A DNA stretch of 64,000 nt from Rhododendron vialii. Lineage: Eukaryota; Streptophyta; Magnoliopsida; Ericales; Ericaceae. Shown piece by piece: positions 1 to 12,500 of this stretch (position 1 is its first letter; the number at the start of each line of letters is the position of its first letter). The DNA lies in contig NC_080560.1 of the NCBI RefSeq assembly GCF_030253575.1, positions 11,942,001-12,006,000 of the forward strand, written 5' to 3'. The notes beneath the pieces are model-generated. The model was given only the letters and a program-made list of their open reading frames with translations. It searched no databases and was not told the DNA's origin. The position numbers and the translations under genes were made by a program.

Positions 1-1311
1 GAATCCCCGAAGTGCCGCCAGAGTCCTTGCCTAACTCCCCAACTTGCCTGAAAGAGAAGTTGGAATAAATCCGTCAGCTGACGAGCTCAGTGAATAGCAA
101 GTATGTATAATAAATAAAGTTGAAAGCGGGGATTAAAATAATTTACCATTAAATCATAATTTGGCATATGAGGTGTCCAGCAGAATAATAAATTAATCAA
201 TAAAGCCTTTAACCAATGAACATTCTTAGTGGTGATCACATCAATAACTCCATCAACAATGGGGAACCACAATCAAACAGTACCATGGCCAAAATAAATC
301 TCATCAAAATTGGATCCAATATCGAACTTAGAGTCACCAGGGTTGGCAGCCCGTGGTACTTTTCCCTAAGACGATCCGGCGAAAGAAAGCCGTTGAGCAT
401 TAGGGTCACCGGCCTAACACGGTCTTTTCCCCAATGGCCAGGGTCACCAACACGAGAAGGAATAAGTTCCCTGGACTTCCGAAATAAATGTTCCCATTAA
501 TATCCACCAAGTTCTCACCAAAAAGAATATTAACAATTGATCTTAGAAAACTAATCGCATGCCAATTTATAAAACATCTTATAAACAGTTTCGAGTCTCC
601 AAATAACATTCATATAAATTTCTGAAGGAAATACTTTTAAGGGACACAGAGAACTTTCAAAAATACGTAACATACTTAACTACTCACCTGAATCCAAGGA
701 TAATGCAATCGATCGCACAAAAGAGACTAGCCTGTACCAAAATACAACATGCAAAATAACTAACTAGTTCAGATATAAACTAAGTAAACTAGGAAATAAC
801 ATTTACTATTAAAATACCCAATGCTAGCCTAATTTACCAACTCATCAGTAGCCAACAAAATTTCCTCCGAGAACCATGTTCCCAATTGAGTAAAACCATA
901 CCCAAACTATCCAAAAGCACAACGTCCCTCCAAACTTCCAATACTAATCATTAAATACAATTGCCAAAGGATATGCAACCCTTGCTCACACCTCAAGGAA
1001 AATCACAGTTATACACCTCGTGGCACCAAACTCACACACGCACACCACCGTGCACAAATCTTGACACTTGATCCCACACCCACATCACACAAATCACCTC
1101 CACTCCTCCATACATCAATGGCATTAAAAGAAAATAATCGGTGCCAAAAGAATGGGACCCATTTAACCTCTCAGTAACTCCACTTTTATATATCACCAAA
1201 TAAAAGTCTAACTTTACTCCAACCCATGTAACGAATGGAAAGAGAAACAGGAATAAAGGGAACAAGAATCGCTTACCCGATTGATCACCAATGAACCAAA
1301 TCCTTGATTGC

Positions 1312-1391
<80 letters not shown>

Positions 1392-1735
1392 CGTTCCTCC
1401 AAGACCCAGAACCCTAGCTTATATTTCTATGTACGGGTATGTATGAAAAACTAACCAAAACCCACGTTCTCTCCTAAATTATAGCTAATTAGTTAATTAG
1501 AATTAGATAGAATGTAACACAATTTATAAAATTACCATCCGGTACCACTATTTTACCCAAAATCAATCTCATACCCCAAATATTACAATCGTGTGCTTAA
1601 GCTTTTGGGCCATGTGGTGTGGCCTGTGGATCAAAATCAGGGTACTGAGCCAGTGGTCTGCTCGGGGCGTTACAGCAATGGTGGAAATGGTGGCTGGGTG
1701 GGTTGCCCCTCACTCTCTTTGGCTTGGAGTTTGCG
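1..1735. other. Gene-free left edge
   Basis: No coding region here can be supported. Short open frames on both strands show no recognisable domain and no consistent splice sites. The only clear structures are the TC microsatellite described separately and AT-rich sequence. The stretch may belong to a gene or transposon whose body lies left of the window. Confidence 0.5.
1313..1388. repeat. (TC)38 microsatellite
   Basis: A perfect dinucleotide run of about 76 bases. It should be highly polymorphic. Shorter CT tracts recur near 37.77, 45.9 and 51.26 kb. Confidence 0.97.
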
Positions 1736-1745
1736 TTTTTTTAAA

Positions 1746-2857
1746 GGGGAAATTATAATAAACCCCCTTGAACTACCACCCGGTGGCACTTTGCCCCCCT
1801 CAACTTTAAATTTCAACACTTAACCTCCTTAAACTATTATTTGACTTCGATCTAGACCTTCCGTTTGCCATCCGTTAGGGCTTGGGATGGAAACTTTTAA
1901 CATGCCGTCAAATTGGAAACCAAAGTACAATATTGCCCTCTTCTTTTCTTTTGTGAAAAAAGCCCTTTCATACACAACCCATACCCTCTGCAAATACCAC
2001 AGGCACTTCCGGCGTTACCACCCAAACCAGGAGGACTACAACGGAGTTGAGTACCAGTCCAACTCGGCACGCTCCGACTGGCTCACCAAGCAAGGCGACT
2101 ACATCAAGACCGGTGCCGCCGCAAATGTGTCCTCAAACAGGGCAAGCTCTTCTGATTCAATGACCCTTCCGCCGCTGCCTCCCGCGCCGCCTTCATCCCA
2201 TGCCACGTCATCCCCGTCAGCGACTGCCTGGCCGTCAAGGGCGCCGAGGACGTCATCAACAAGCCCTTGGCATTTGAGATCTCCTCCGATCGATTCACCA
2301 TGTTCGAGGTCTGGGTCAACTCAATTGGGAAGGCTATAGTGCAGCACTCGAGGTCGATGACTCAGTTAGAGGTCATCAATTACAATAGCAAACCCAGGAG
2401 TGGTTTCTGTTATGTAGGTGCGTCTCGATCGTTCTTTCTTTCGTCGTGTTTTGTTTGTTTTGCGATTTGAATTTCGTGGCTTGTATAATCGCTGGGGGGA
2501 TTTGTTTCATCTGTGAAGTATGGCTCAATTTGGAGCATATGAAAGTTGTACTTCATCGCCGATAACGTGACGATTATGAACTAGGACAGAGAAGGAGAGT
2601 GAGAGAGATAGAAGAACGATAATGGAAAAAAGGAATTAGAAGAACTGGTACACACAGACACACACACTCTCTCTCTCTAATCTAGTGCAAATGGAAGGAA
2701 GATGGTAAGGTAATACCGTAACTTCATTCAATTTGTTAACAGAGTTAAGGAGATTCCAATTATTAATAGTTTAAGGAGGTTAAGTGTTGAAATTTAAAGT
2801 TAAGGGAGGCAAAGTGCTACCGGGTGATAGTTCAAGGGGGTTTAACATAATTTCCCC
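1746..2857. mobile_element. Pack-MULE (Mutator-like, gene-carrying, non-autonomous)
   Basis: Terminal inverted repeats of about 95 bp start GGGGAAATTAT at 1746 and end in its complement at 2857. The arms match closely: the CCCCCTTGAACTA block, then a block reading ATTTCAACACTTAACCTCC. The element is flanked by an exact 9-bp target duplication, TTTTTTAAA, at 1737-1745 and 2858-2866. The 9-bp duplication and the long G-starting TIRs are Mutator-superfamily hallmarks. There is no transposase inside. The interior is instead a GC-richer fragment of a PH-domain gene, described separately, which makes this a Pack-MULE. The interior end nearest the right TIR has purine-rich and CT-rich tracts of unknown origin. 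Confidence 0.9.
2007..2400 (+). pseudogene. Captured PH-domain gene fragment (PLECKSTRIN HOMOLOGOUS 1-like)
   Basis: Translation in two frames resembles a small plant pleckstrin-homology protein of the AtPH1 type, which binds phosphoinositides. The first block (2007-2116) contains SDWLTKQGDYIKT. The second frame continues with LKQGKLF, then LAVKGAEDVINKP, then SIGKAIVQHSRS. The fragment is broken: the frame shifts near 2118, a TGA replaces an expected Trp at 2153-2155, and about ten residues before the final helix are missing near 2300. The original start codon is not recognisable; the ATG at 1887 precedes unrelated sequence. The copy is noticeably GC-richer than its surroundings, as expected for a gene exon captured by a Pack-MULE. 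Assignment to AtPH1 is from memory of the family; the breaks are seen directly. Confidence 0.82.
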
Positions 2858-3425
2858 TTTTTTAAACTTATGAGTCTGAAACTTATTTCAGTAATTTTTA
2901 CTACTATTTGTGATTTTTTGTTTAGCTTTTCGTCATAATTTTTGGTGTTAATCATTGATCTCGATGAGATAAATCGGAAAAGTATAAAAACATAGATCAA
3001 TGTTGAAAAAAATTCAATTAAAATGGCACTTTAGACAAGTAAAACTACTGTTTGATATTTTTTTCGTTCAATGAACTTTTTTTTGCTTTCATAATTTTGC
3101 ACTTTTTAGGCTACTCTCGTCAAAATGGATAATTAATTCAAAAAATATCACTCGAATCTAACAAAAATTCAGAAAAAATGAACAAACACACAAAACGGAA
3201 AAAATAATTAAGTTTACCAGTATGAGGTCGGAATTTATCAAACGAACAGACGGAGGGAAAAAGCCACGTTATTTTTTTATTTTTTTTGATCTGACCACGT
3301 GAGCGTGTTGTCACCATGTTGTAAAGGGATGTCGTAAGTACTGAATATACCATTTCTGCAAGTTGAATACTTGTTTAGAAAATTCGAAATGGCTGTATTC
3401 CACGCCCTCCTATTATGGCTTTTCT

Positions 3426-3435
3426 TATATATATT
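3426..3435 (+). promoter_or_regulatory. Candidate TATA box of the receptor kinase gene
   Basis: A TATATATAT run about 90 bases upstream of the ATG at 3525, with no competing TATA-like run closer to the start. Spacing suits a TSS around 3460 and a short 5' UTR. The position is inferred. Confidence 0.4.
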
Positions 3436-3524
3436 AGCTTAATTTCCTTCTCTCGCTTTCCACTTGTAACGCATTTCATTGTGGAAGTGCATATTAACAT
3501 CCTAAGTTCCGACACTATTAATAT

Positions 3525-6500
3525 ATGTGTCCATCCTTAAACATGCGTCTCCATGTAGTACTCCTCTTGTTTTTTTCATTGCTCCTCCTCCTCCTATTAG
3601 CACAACCCAAAGTAGTAGTACTAGCAAAAAACATAACCGCCAACATCGCCAACGTAACCTACAATAGCTTCTTCGTCACCAAGCAGCCCGGTTGCCCACT
3701 CGAATGCGGAAACATAAGGGTCCCTTACCCGTTCGGCATAGGGGTTGACTGCTCCTTGGATTCGAACTTCAAAATCAACTGCAGCACTGATTCAGAGCCC
3801 TTCTTGGACGGCCTCAAGGTCCTATCCATCTCCCCAACCCAAGTTTGGGTCCGAACTTTTGTCGCTTATAAGTGCTACGACCAGGCCGGGAAAGTGACCA
3901 GGGCTAATGGGTCCTGGGCCAATTTGCCGCTGGCTTCGCCATACACGTTTTCGGACACGGCGAATAAGTTCACGGTCATCGGCTGCGATGACTTTGGCCA
4001 AATCGGGGGGTATGATCAAGTTGCAGGGATCTCCTTTGCTGGGTGTGGCTCCGTATGCTCCAACAATACGGACATGACTGATCGAAATTGTCCCGGTATT
4101 GGTTGCTGCCAATCCGATGTTCAAAAGGGGCTGAAGACGTACAACGTTTCCCTTACTAGCTTTCGGAATCATACCCAGGTATCCTTTTTTCTCTCTTTCC
4201 TTTTTCTTTCTTTCTTTCTTTTTTTTTGACAGCCGACACGTGAAAAATAATTAAGGAAATCATTAAAAAAAAATGGCGTAATTACCACAAGTTATTGGGT
4301 ACTCCAACCGCCACGCACTACTCCAATTTCATCCACGTACAACCAGAGGGTAGCCTGAAATCTATATAAATGAGGGCACCATATATTTAAACACATTTCA
4401 ACCAAAAGAATTCATACTAAGCAACGTTAGAATTATAAAAAACGTTCGTGGTAAGAATTTAAAAAACTAACATATTTATTAAGAAAGTAACTTAGGTAGA
4501 ATATAAAAACAAACGAATTGCTTGAATTGTCTTAGCAGATCAAGTCTAAGAGCAATTTACTGCGTAATATTTAGCAACCTTGCTCCCATTGTTAATAATT
4601 CCTGACGTATAAAACGCATAGCTCATGGTTTAGACAATATTTTTTAATTTTGGGCATTATGCAATATTATAGAGTTCCAAATAGTAAGTGGCGGCTTATT
4701 TTCACATTAGATATCTCATTTCGCCTGTGTAATGACATTGTTCTAATATGTGAAATGAAAAATTGAGAATTAAATGATATTCAAGATGTGTTAGAGTGAT
4801 TAAAAGTATATTATTGAACTACAATTAACAAGACAAAATACAAAATATTCATTTTTAAGTTTTGAATTTTATTTTTAAAAAAAAAGAAAGAAAGAAATTC
4901 AATGTGCCCTTGCCCCCGCTTGTCCCATACTACCTCCACCACTGCGTACAACTACATGTTGACTTTTGACGCCATGTTTTGGCTCCATCCTGTACACATG
5001 CCGATTTGCATTTACTCGGAAGATTTGGCGTGGGTTGCATTGAATGCAATTGATTCTCCCATGTGGGTAATTGAAGTCAAGATTGACAAGATTTGGAAAA
5101 TCCCAGGCTTGGATTTAGAGCTCTGGCATGGTTTGTGAACAGGAGAAGGTTTTGTCTATAAATTGAGCTCCTGCCATAACATTAGTATCAGAGTGGGAAA
5201 TCAGAGACGTATCTGGTTTTGTTTTCTGTTTGTATCAGTTTGTGAGAGTGTGAGTAGAGTAATTTGTAATCCTCCTCCTCCTAATATAATCCGGCTACCC
5301 CCCGTGGACATACTTAATTCATAGGGAATCACGTAAATCCTTTGTCTCTGTGTTTGTGTGTGTGGTTGTATTCTGGTTCGATCGTTTGTTTCCGCAACAC
5401 TACAAACTTGTGTATAAATGCGGAGAGTATCATGGCAGTGCCCCATATCAAAGGACCACTAAATAATTACTGACCAAAACGTAACAATCATGTTAGATTT
5501 TCAAATTAGTCTTGGATTGAATTTAAAGCGATGAGATTACAAATGAAACTAGAGAGAACATGTAAGATTCACGAGATGATAAATGGAAGTATACGTATTG
5601 TTGGATTAGATAGATAGCTAATTTTACTGAAAGAAAGATAGAAAGACTTTTATGTGTAAACTCAGTTCTTATGCTTATTACAGGTTTGGTCATACGACAA
5701 ATGTGGCTATGCGTTTGTGGGAGCGCGGGATAGCTTTCATTTCCGCAATCTATCAATTTTTTCGGATCCCACTTTCGCGAACCGAGTACCCACAGTAGTT
5801 GATTTTGCGATTGGGAACCAGAGTTGTGTTGAAGCCCAAAACTCAAACGCATCTTTGTGCCAGCAGCTAGGTAATACTACGTGTACTGATAATACGGATA
5901 GTGGCTCTAGAGGATATCGTTGCCGTTGCAAAGATGGTTATCAGGGCAATCCTTATCTCACTTCTGGATGCACAGGTTTGTTGTTGGCTATACTATTTTT
6001 GTTTTTCCAACTGATAATGCTATTGTTAGGAAACCGAATCCCCAAAATTCAATAATGATACGTACAGATTAGACAACAAAAATTGTAAAACCCTATAAAG
6101 CGGAATTAGGGTTCTACCTCAACTCTCTGCGACACGAACGCTGGTTGAACTTGTTATAGCACGTCTTGCTATAAACCACGAATACTGCTCGATCGTACCT
6201 TATGATCTTCTATCGTATTCCCTGCATGTCTAGAACACGAACCTAGTGTGGACTCTTTCGTGATCTGTTTGCTCTCTCTAAGCCTGCCTCTATTTACTGA
6301 ATTTCAGAAAAAAACATTGATTCTGACCTAGAGAGCATAACGTGTATATATAGGGCTACAATAGGGACCTAAGGAGTAATAAGTCTGGGCTCCCAGTGTA
6401 AATAAGAAAACTTAATCCCACCAGGATTCTATTTCTTATTTCACTAATTATAATTCACCCCACTACAGAATTATAATTGCACTCCCGTCCTTATCTCAAT

Positions 6501-9500
6501 TATATTACGAGCTCTATGATATTAAATACTTATTAATCTCCCCATGTTAAGATTACAGATACCTGTTGATTAAAATAAATTACTAACAATCTCCCACTTA
6601 ATCAACATCTTAACTTGAGACTATCCGCTTAACTTATTCGATATGTCGGATACAAATATCCACCTGCAGGATTTGACATAATCGAAACTTATAAGTTTAC
6701 TCAAGGGGTATCATCAATCCCTATCGGGACGTGGATTCCATTAATAATTAATAGTTATCAAATACATAATATTGCTACCCAACTCACCAAGACTATTGAC
6801 CGTATAAAGATCTCACTCTTTAATGAATCAAAGTCAACAACATTAAATATATACTTCTAATAATTATCTTTGGATTAAGAGCATAAGCATTCATAATAAC
6901 CATGAGATTCCAATTGTCTTATAAAGTTAGTATAAAGACAATTACCTCAATACGGTCCCGTTCAATATACACAAAGTATACTAGCACAATGAGTTGGAAT
7001 TAATACCATTCCCTGTAGTCAAGAAAAACCTACTAAAATATTATGCTACAGTCCTACCGATGGTGTGTCAAATTCCATCTAAGACTGTGAACCATAACTT
7101 ATATTCCACAAGAACCGATGATCCAATCTTCTGTGTGTAAGCCGTACTCTACACACTGGATTATCTACTATGTAGAATAAAAGACACACATGCACAACAT
7201 ATAAAAAAATCATGCAAATATTGCCCATAAAAGATTCTCATCAAAAATGGATAAAACTGATTAATAATTAAATATTAATCCATCATATAAAAACATAACT
7301 TTTACATAATCTCCTAACAAACTCCCACTAAGACTTAAAACCATACTGCCGTGCATGTCACTCTCATTCCCTCTACGTGACTATCAAAAGTCTTAGCTGG
7401 TAAGCTCTTCGTAAAATGATCTGCCAGGTTATTCGCTGATGCAATCTTGGTCACAGCAACATCACCTCTCTGTACGATCTCTCGAATCAGATGATACTTA
7501 CGCTCAATATGTTTGCCCTTCTTGTGAGTCCTTGGCTCCTTCGAATTAGCAACTGCACCGCTATTGTCACAATAGAGTGTAATGGCTGATTCTACTGAAG
7601 GGACCACTTCCAGATCCAACAAAAAGTTTCTAAGCCAAACAGCCTCCTTGGCTGCTTCAGAAGCTGCCACATACTTTGCCTCCATGGTAGAATCAGCAAT
7701 GCAAGATTGTTTGATACTCCTCCAACTTATGGCTCCACCTCCCACTGAGGTAGACTTTCTGGAATTCCTATCTGACATGAAGTCTGAGTGTGTGTACCCA
7801 TGATGTACCAGACTATCTGACTGGAACACCAACATATGATCTCTAGTTCTTTTCAGATACTTGAGTATATGTTTCACTGCAGTCCAATGTTCTTGCCTTA
7901 GATTAGACTGAATTCTGTTAACCATGCCAACGGCAAAGCAAATATCAGGTCTAGTACACAACATAGCATACATAAAGCTTCCTACTGCCAAGGCATAAGG
8001 AACTGCCTTCATTTTCTCCATCTCTTCAGGTGTTTTAGGACACTGATCCTTGGATAGATTGATTCCATGTCTAAAAGGGAGGAACCCTTTCTTGGAATCT
8101 TGCATGCTAAAACGGGCTAGAATGACATTGATATAAATAGCTTGTGATAAGCCCAACATCCTATTCTTGCGATCTCGTATAAGCTTAATCCCTAGGATGT
8201 GACCAGCTTCTCCCAAGTCCTTCATTTCGAATTGGCCGGATAACCACACTTTTCACTGAAGATAACACTCCCACATCGTTTCCGATGAGCAGGATATCAT
8301 CGACATATAGTACTAGAAACACTGCAACTTGTCCGTTGCGCTTCTTGTACACACATGACTCATCCGGACATTGATCAAAACCAAAAGACTTGATTGCTTG
8401 ATCAAAACGAATGTTCCAAGATCTAGATGCCTGCTTAAGCCCATAAATAGACTTCTTAAGCTTGCACAACATGTGCTCCTGGCCTTTTGCTATGAATCCA
8501 TCTGGTTGCACCATATAGATACACTCATCCATATTTCCATTAAAGAACGCGGTCTTTACATCCATTTGCCAAATCTCGTAATCGAGATGAGTCGCAATGG
8601 ATAAGAGAATCCGAATGGACTTAAGCATGGCTACTGGCGAAAAAGTTTCCTCATAATCGATCCCTTCTTTTTGAGTATACCCTTTCGCAACAAGCGTAGC
8701 TTTGAAGGTATGCACCTTCCCGTCTGCCCATCTTTTCTTCTTATAGATCTACTTGCATCCAATGGGTTTAATCCCTTCAGGTGGTTCTACAAGATCCCAG
8801 ACCCGATTAGAGTACATAGACTCCATCTCTGATTTCATAACCTTTTGCCAAAGTTCCACATCTTTATCTTGAAGTGCCTCATTGTAGTTACAGGGTTCAG
8901 CATGTTGATCATTAGGGATCATTTCAAAAGACTCTCCCAACAACGTATACTGACTGGGTGGAACAGTAACCCTTCCACTACGACGAGGTACCGATGTGTC
9001 AATAGGTGCCTCTACAAATATCTCTTGTGGCATTTCCTCCTGCACTATTGGTGGTAAAGAAGTTTGTGCCGGTTTCTCTCCTCTCAATTCTTCTAGAACA
9101 ATTTTACTTCTGGGTTTGTGGTCTATCACATAGTTCTCTTCTAAGAACCGGGCATTAGTGCTAACAATGACCTTCTTATCCGCAGGACTATAAAACAGTC
9201 CACCTCTCATTCCTATAGGGTACCCCACAAACAAGCAAACTTCTGTCCTCGATTCCAATTTATCTGCGTTCCCATTCAGCACATGTGCTGGACTACCCCA
9301 AACCCGAACATGCTGGAGACTAGGTTTGCACCCAGTCCATAGTTCTGTGGGTGTAGATGGTACTGACTTAGATGGTACCAAGTTAAGAATATACGCTGCT
9401 GTTTCTAGTGCATGTCCCCAAAAAGAAATTGGTAAATCTGAATAACTCATCATTGATCTTACCATATCCATAAGAGTCCTATTCCTTCTCTCTGCTACAC

Positions 9501-12500
9501 CATTTTGTTGTGGCATACCTGGAGCTGACAACTGGGATGTAATCCCTTCAGCTGACAAGTAGTCCCTAAACTCTCCCAAGAGGTATTCACCACCACGATC
9601 AGATCGTAGTGTCTTGAGACATTTACCCAAACGCTTTTCCGTTTCCGCCCTATACTCCCTGAATTTCTCAAAGCATTCGGACTTACGGCGCATCAAATAA
9701 ATGTATTCATACCTTGAGTAATTGTCAATAAAAGTGACAAAGTACTCAAAATCACCTCTAGCTTGGACATTCATAGGCCCACACAAATCAGAGTGAACCA
9801 ATTCCAACGGCTCTTTGGCTCTATATCATTTTGCTGAAAAAGGCCTTTTGGTCATCTTACCTTCCAAACAGGATTCACAGATTGAAAGTTCCTTAACTTC
9901 TAATGAACCTAAAGGTCCATCTCTAACCAGTCTAGAAATCCTATTCAGATTAATATGACCAAAACGTAAGTGCCAAAAATACGTTTGGTTCACGAAGGCT
10001 CTTTTCTCTTACATGGTAAATTATTAGTGTTATTCAATTCATGCAGTTGCACTATAGAAAATATAGGATTTATAATGTAGAGATCATCCACCAATGAACC
10101 AGAACAGATAAAACGTTTATTTAACTTAATAACTACATAGTCACTAAAATATACCAAATATCCATCCTTTATTAACTTAGAAACCGAAACCAAGTTTCTT
10201 CTAACAGTAGGAACATAAAGACAATCTCTCAAAATTAAACTCCTATTACTACTAAAATTTAAAAAAAAACATTTTCTACTGCAACTGCTGCCACTCTCGT
10301 AGCATTTCCCATATGTAGATAAATCTCCCCATCACTGAGTCTTCTGGTTTCCTGGAACCCCTGCAATGAATTGCAAACATGATTAGTGGCTCGTGTATTT
10401 ACACATCAGGTACTGGTAGATAACACCGCTAAACATGATTCAACAACTAGTGAAAAAGATTTACCTTGTTTGTTCACTTTATTGAGAAAAACTGGACATT
10501 CCTTCTTCCAGTGTCCTTTCTGCTTGCAGTGAAAACACTTGCCCGTAGGCTTTTTCACTCCACCTTGAGGCACATGAACTGCCTCCACAACCTTTTTCTG
10601 AAACTTATTCTGCTTCTTCTTGCCTTTCGGCTTAGAAGTAGAAGCCTTCTCTGCCACTAGCACTGATGGTGGTTTCTTCGCAACCAAAGACCCTCAGCTG
10701 CTTGGAGTTCCTTAAGAAGTTCCGCCAAAGATAAATGCATTTTGTTCATAGAATAAGTCAGGCGAAACTGCTTAAAACTCTCAGACTGCAGTGAGTTAAG
10801 AATGAAATCGATCTGGGTTTCCCCATCAATTTCAGCTCCAAAGATCTCTAGTTCATTAAGAAGAGCTATCATCTTTAGAACATGATCCCTAATCGGGGTC
10901 CCTTCAACATGGGTGATGCTCACCAATTCTTTCATAGCAACTAGCCTTACTGCCCGATTCTGATCCCCAAACATTTCTTTGAGGTTCAGCATCATATCAG
11001 AAGCAGTTTCCATAGCTTGATGCTGATGTTGCAATATATTCGACATAGAAGCCAAAATATAACACCGCGCCATCTCATCAGCCTTAACCCAATCTTTATA
11101 AGGCTTTGCTTCCTGTTCTGTGGCATTTTCTTCAGGTATAGGAGGGCTCGCCGTAGATAGCACATATTTATGGCCCTCAGCAGTTAACACAATATTCAAG
11201 TTTCTTTTCCAATCAACATAGTTTGGTCCAGTAAGTTTATTTTCTTTGAGAATAATGACAAGTGGATTGAAAGAGCCCATTTTTGAATCTGAGAATCAAA
11301 TAACATAACAATCAATTATGAAGGGCAATAAAAATTTTGAATTTCATTTTAATATTGGTTCCCTCTATCACATGTTAAAAGAAAAACATTGGCAACCCTA
11401 CACACCGTGAAGAGCATACCTCGATGGGAAGTCTCTACTCTTTATCATTCGTGTAGATAGGCACAACCTTTTAATTTTACTATCTAGACACTATACCGTG
11501 CCAAGCAAAATTAAATAGCCAATATAACTTCGGTCCTATAAATAATAATAGTGACTCAGATGGTGAGGATACTATTATTTACAGCTAAGTATATACCATT
11601 ACCTAGCCCCATGACCCATTGTTCCGTTATCAATTACCTCAGATGGTGTAGTAATTCACACAACAATCATCATAGATCTATCCTTTAAGGAAGTCTGTAC
11701 CGATGAGGCCATAATTAATTTTGCCCGATGGGGGGGAAGGTTCTAAAACCATCACACAAAATTAATTACATCATCTACATACTAGTAATGGAGACCGTGG
11801 GATTTATAAAAATAAACTCCCTCTCCCACTTAGTTATTTAAAAAAAAATTTGTGAGGGCTATCAAAAAATTTTAAGTTTGCAAAAAACGTGATCTAGGTC
11901 AAAAGCCATATATTACCATGTTGTCCCAATATGGTAAACTATCACATATGCAAACAATCATAGAAACATGCATAAACATAATTTAGGAAACATAATAAAA
12001 TATGCATCCCAACTATTATGGTCAAAGATACAATCCTTGAGCAACAAGGAATCCTTCCAAACTTGAAATCCTTAAACAATAAGGAATCCTTCCAAACTTG
12101 AAATCCTTCGGCTATACTTGTGTAGAAGACTTAGATAGTTTGAATTAATCAAGAAAAACAAAATCCAACCGTGCTTAGGCAAGAAATTTCGGATTTAACA
12201 TATTCCCGCGTAAACTGCACAGCCTTCAGTGTTTTGGCCATATCTTCTTCATCTGACCTTCAATTGAAGTGATTCAAATTGGGTTGGATTCGAAATTCAA
12301 TTATCTACGACTTTTGTGAAGAACAGATTTTCTGATTCCAATGTTTACTGGGTCGAAAGAGCCCTGCAATCAGACCCTACGAATCTGGAAAAAAACTGTT
12401 GCGAGCCAAATAACTTGAATCTTTTGTATCTACCATCTTCGATCTCCGAATAACCGTCGAATACTAGTACAATCGAAGAAACATACAAATATCGATCTTA

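Noticed and set aside
216-500. 94-codon open frame at the left edge
   Set aside because: No recognisable domain or initiation context; composition is that of the surrounding non-coding DNA.
1513-1674. TGTAACA ... GTTACA unit that looks like a short Gypsy LTR
   Set aside because: No target duplication, no adjoining primer site or purine tract, and only 162 bp; ends could match by chance.
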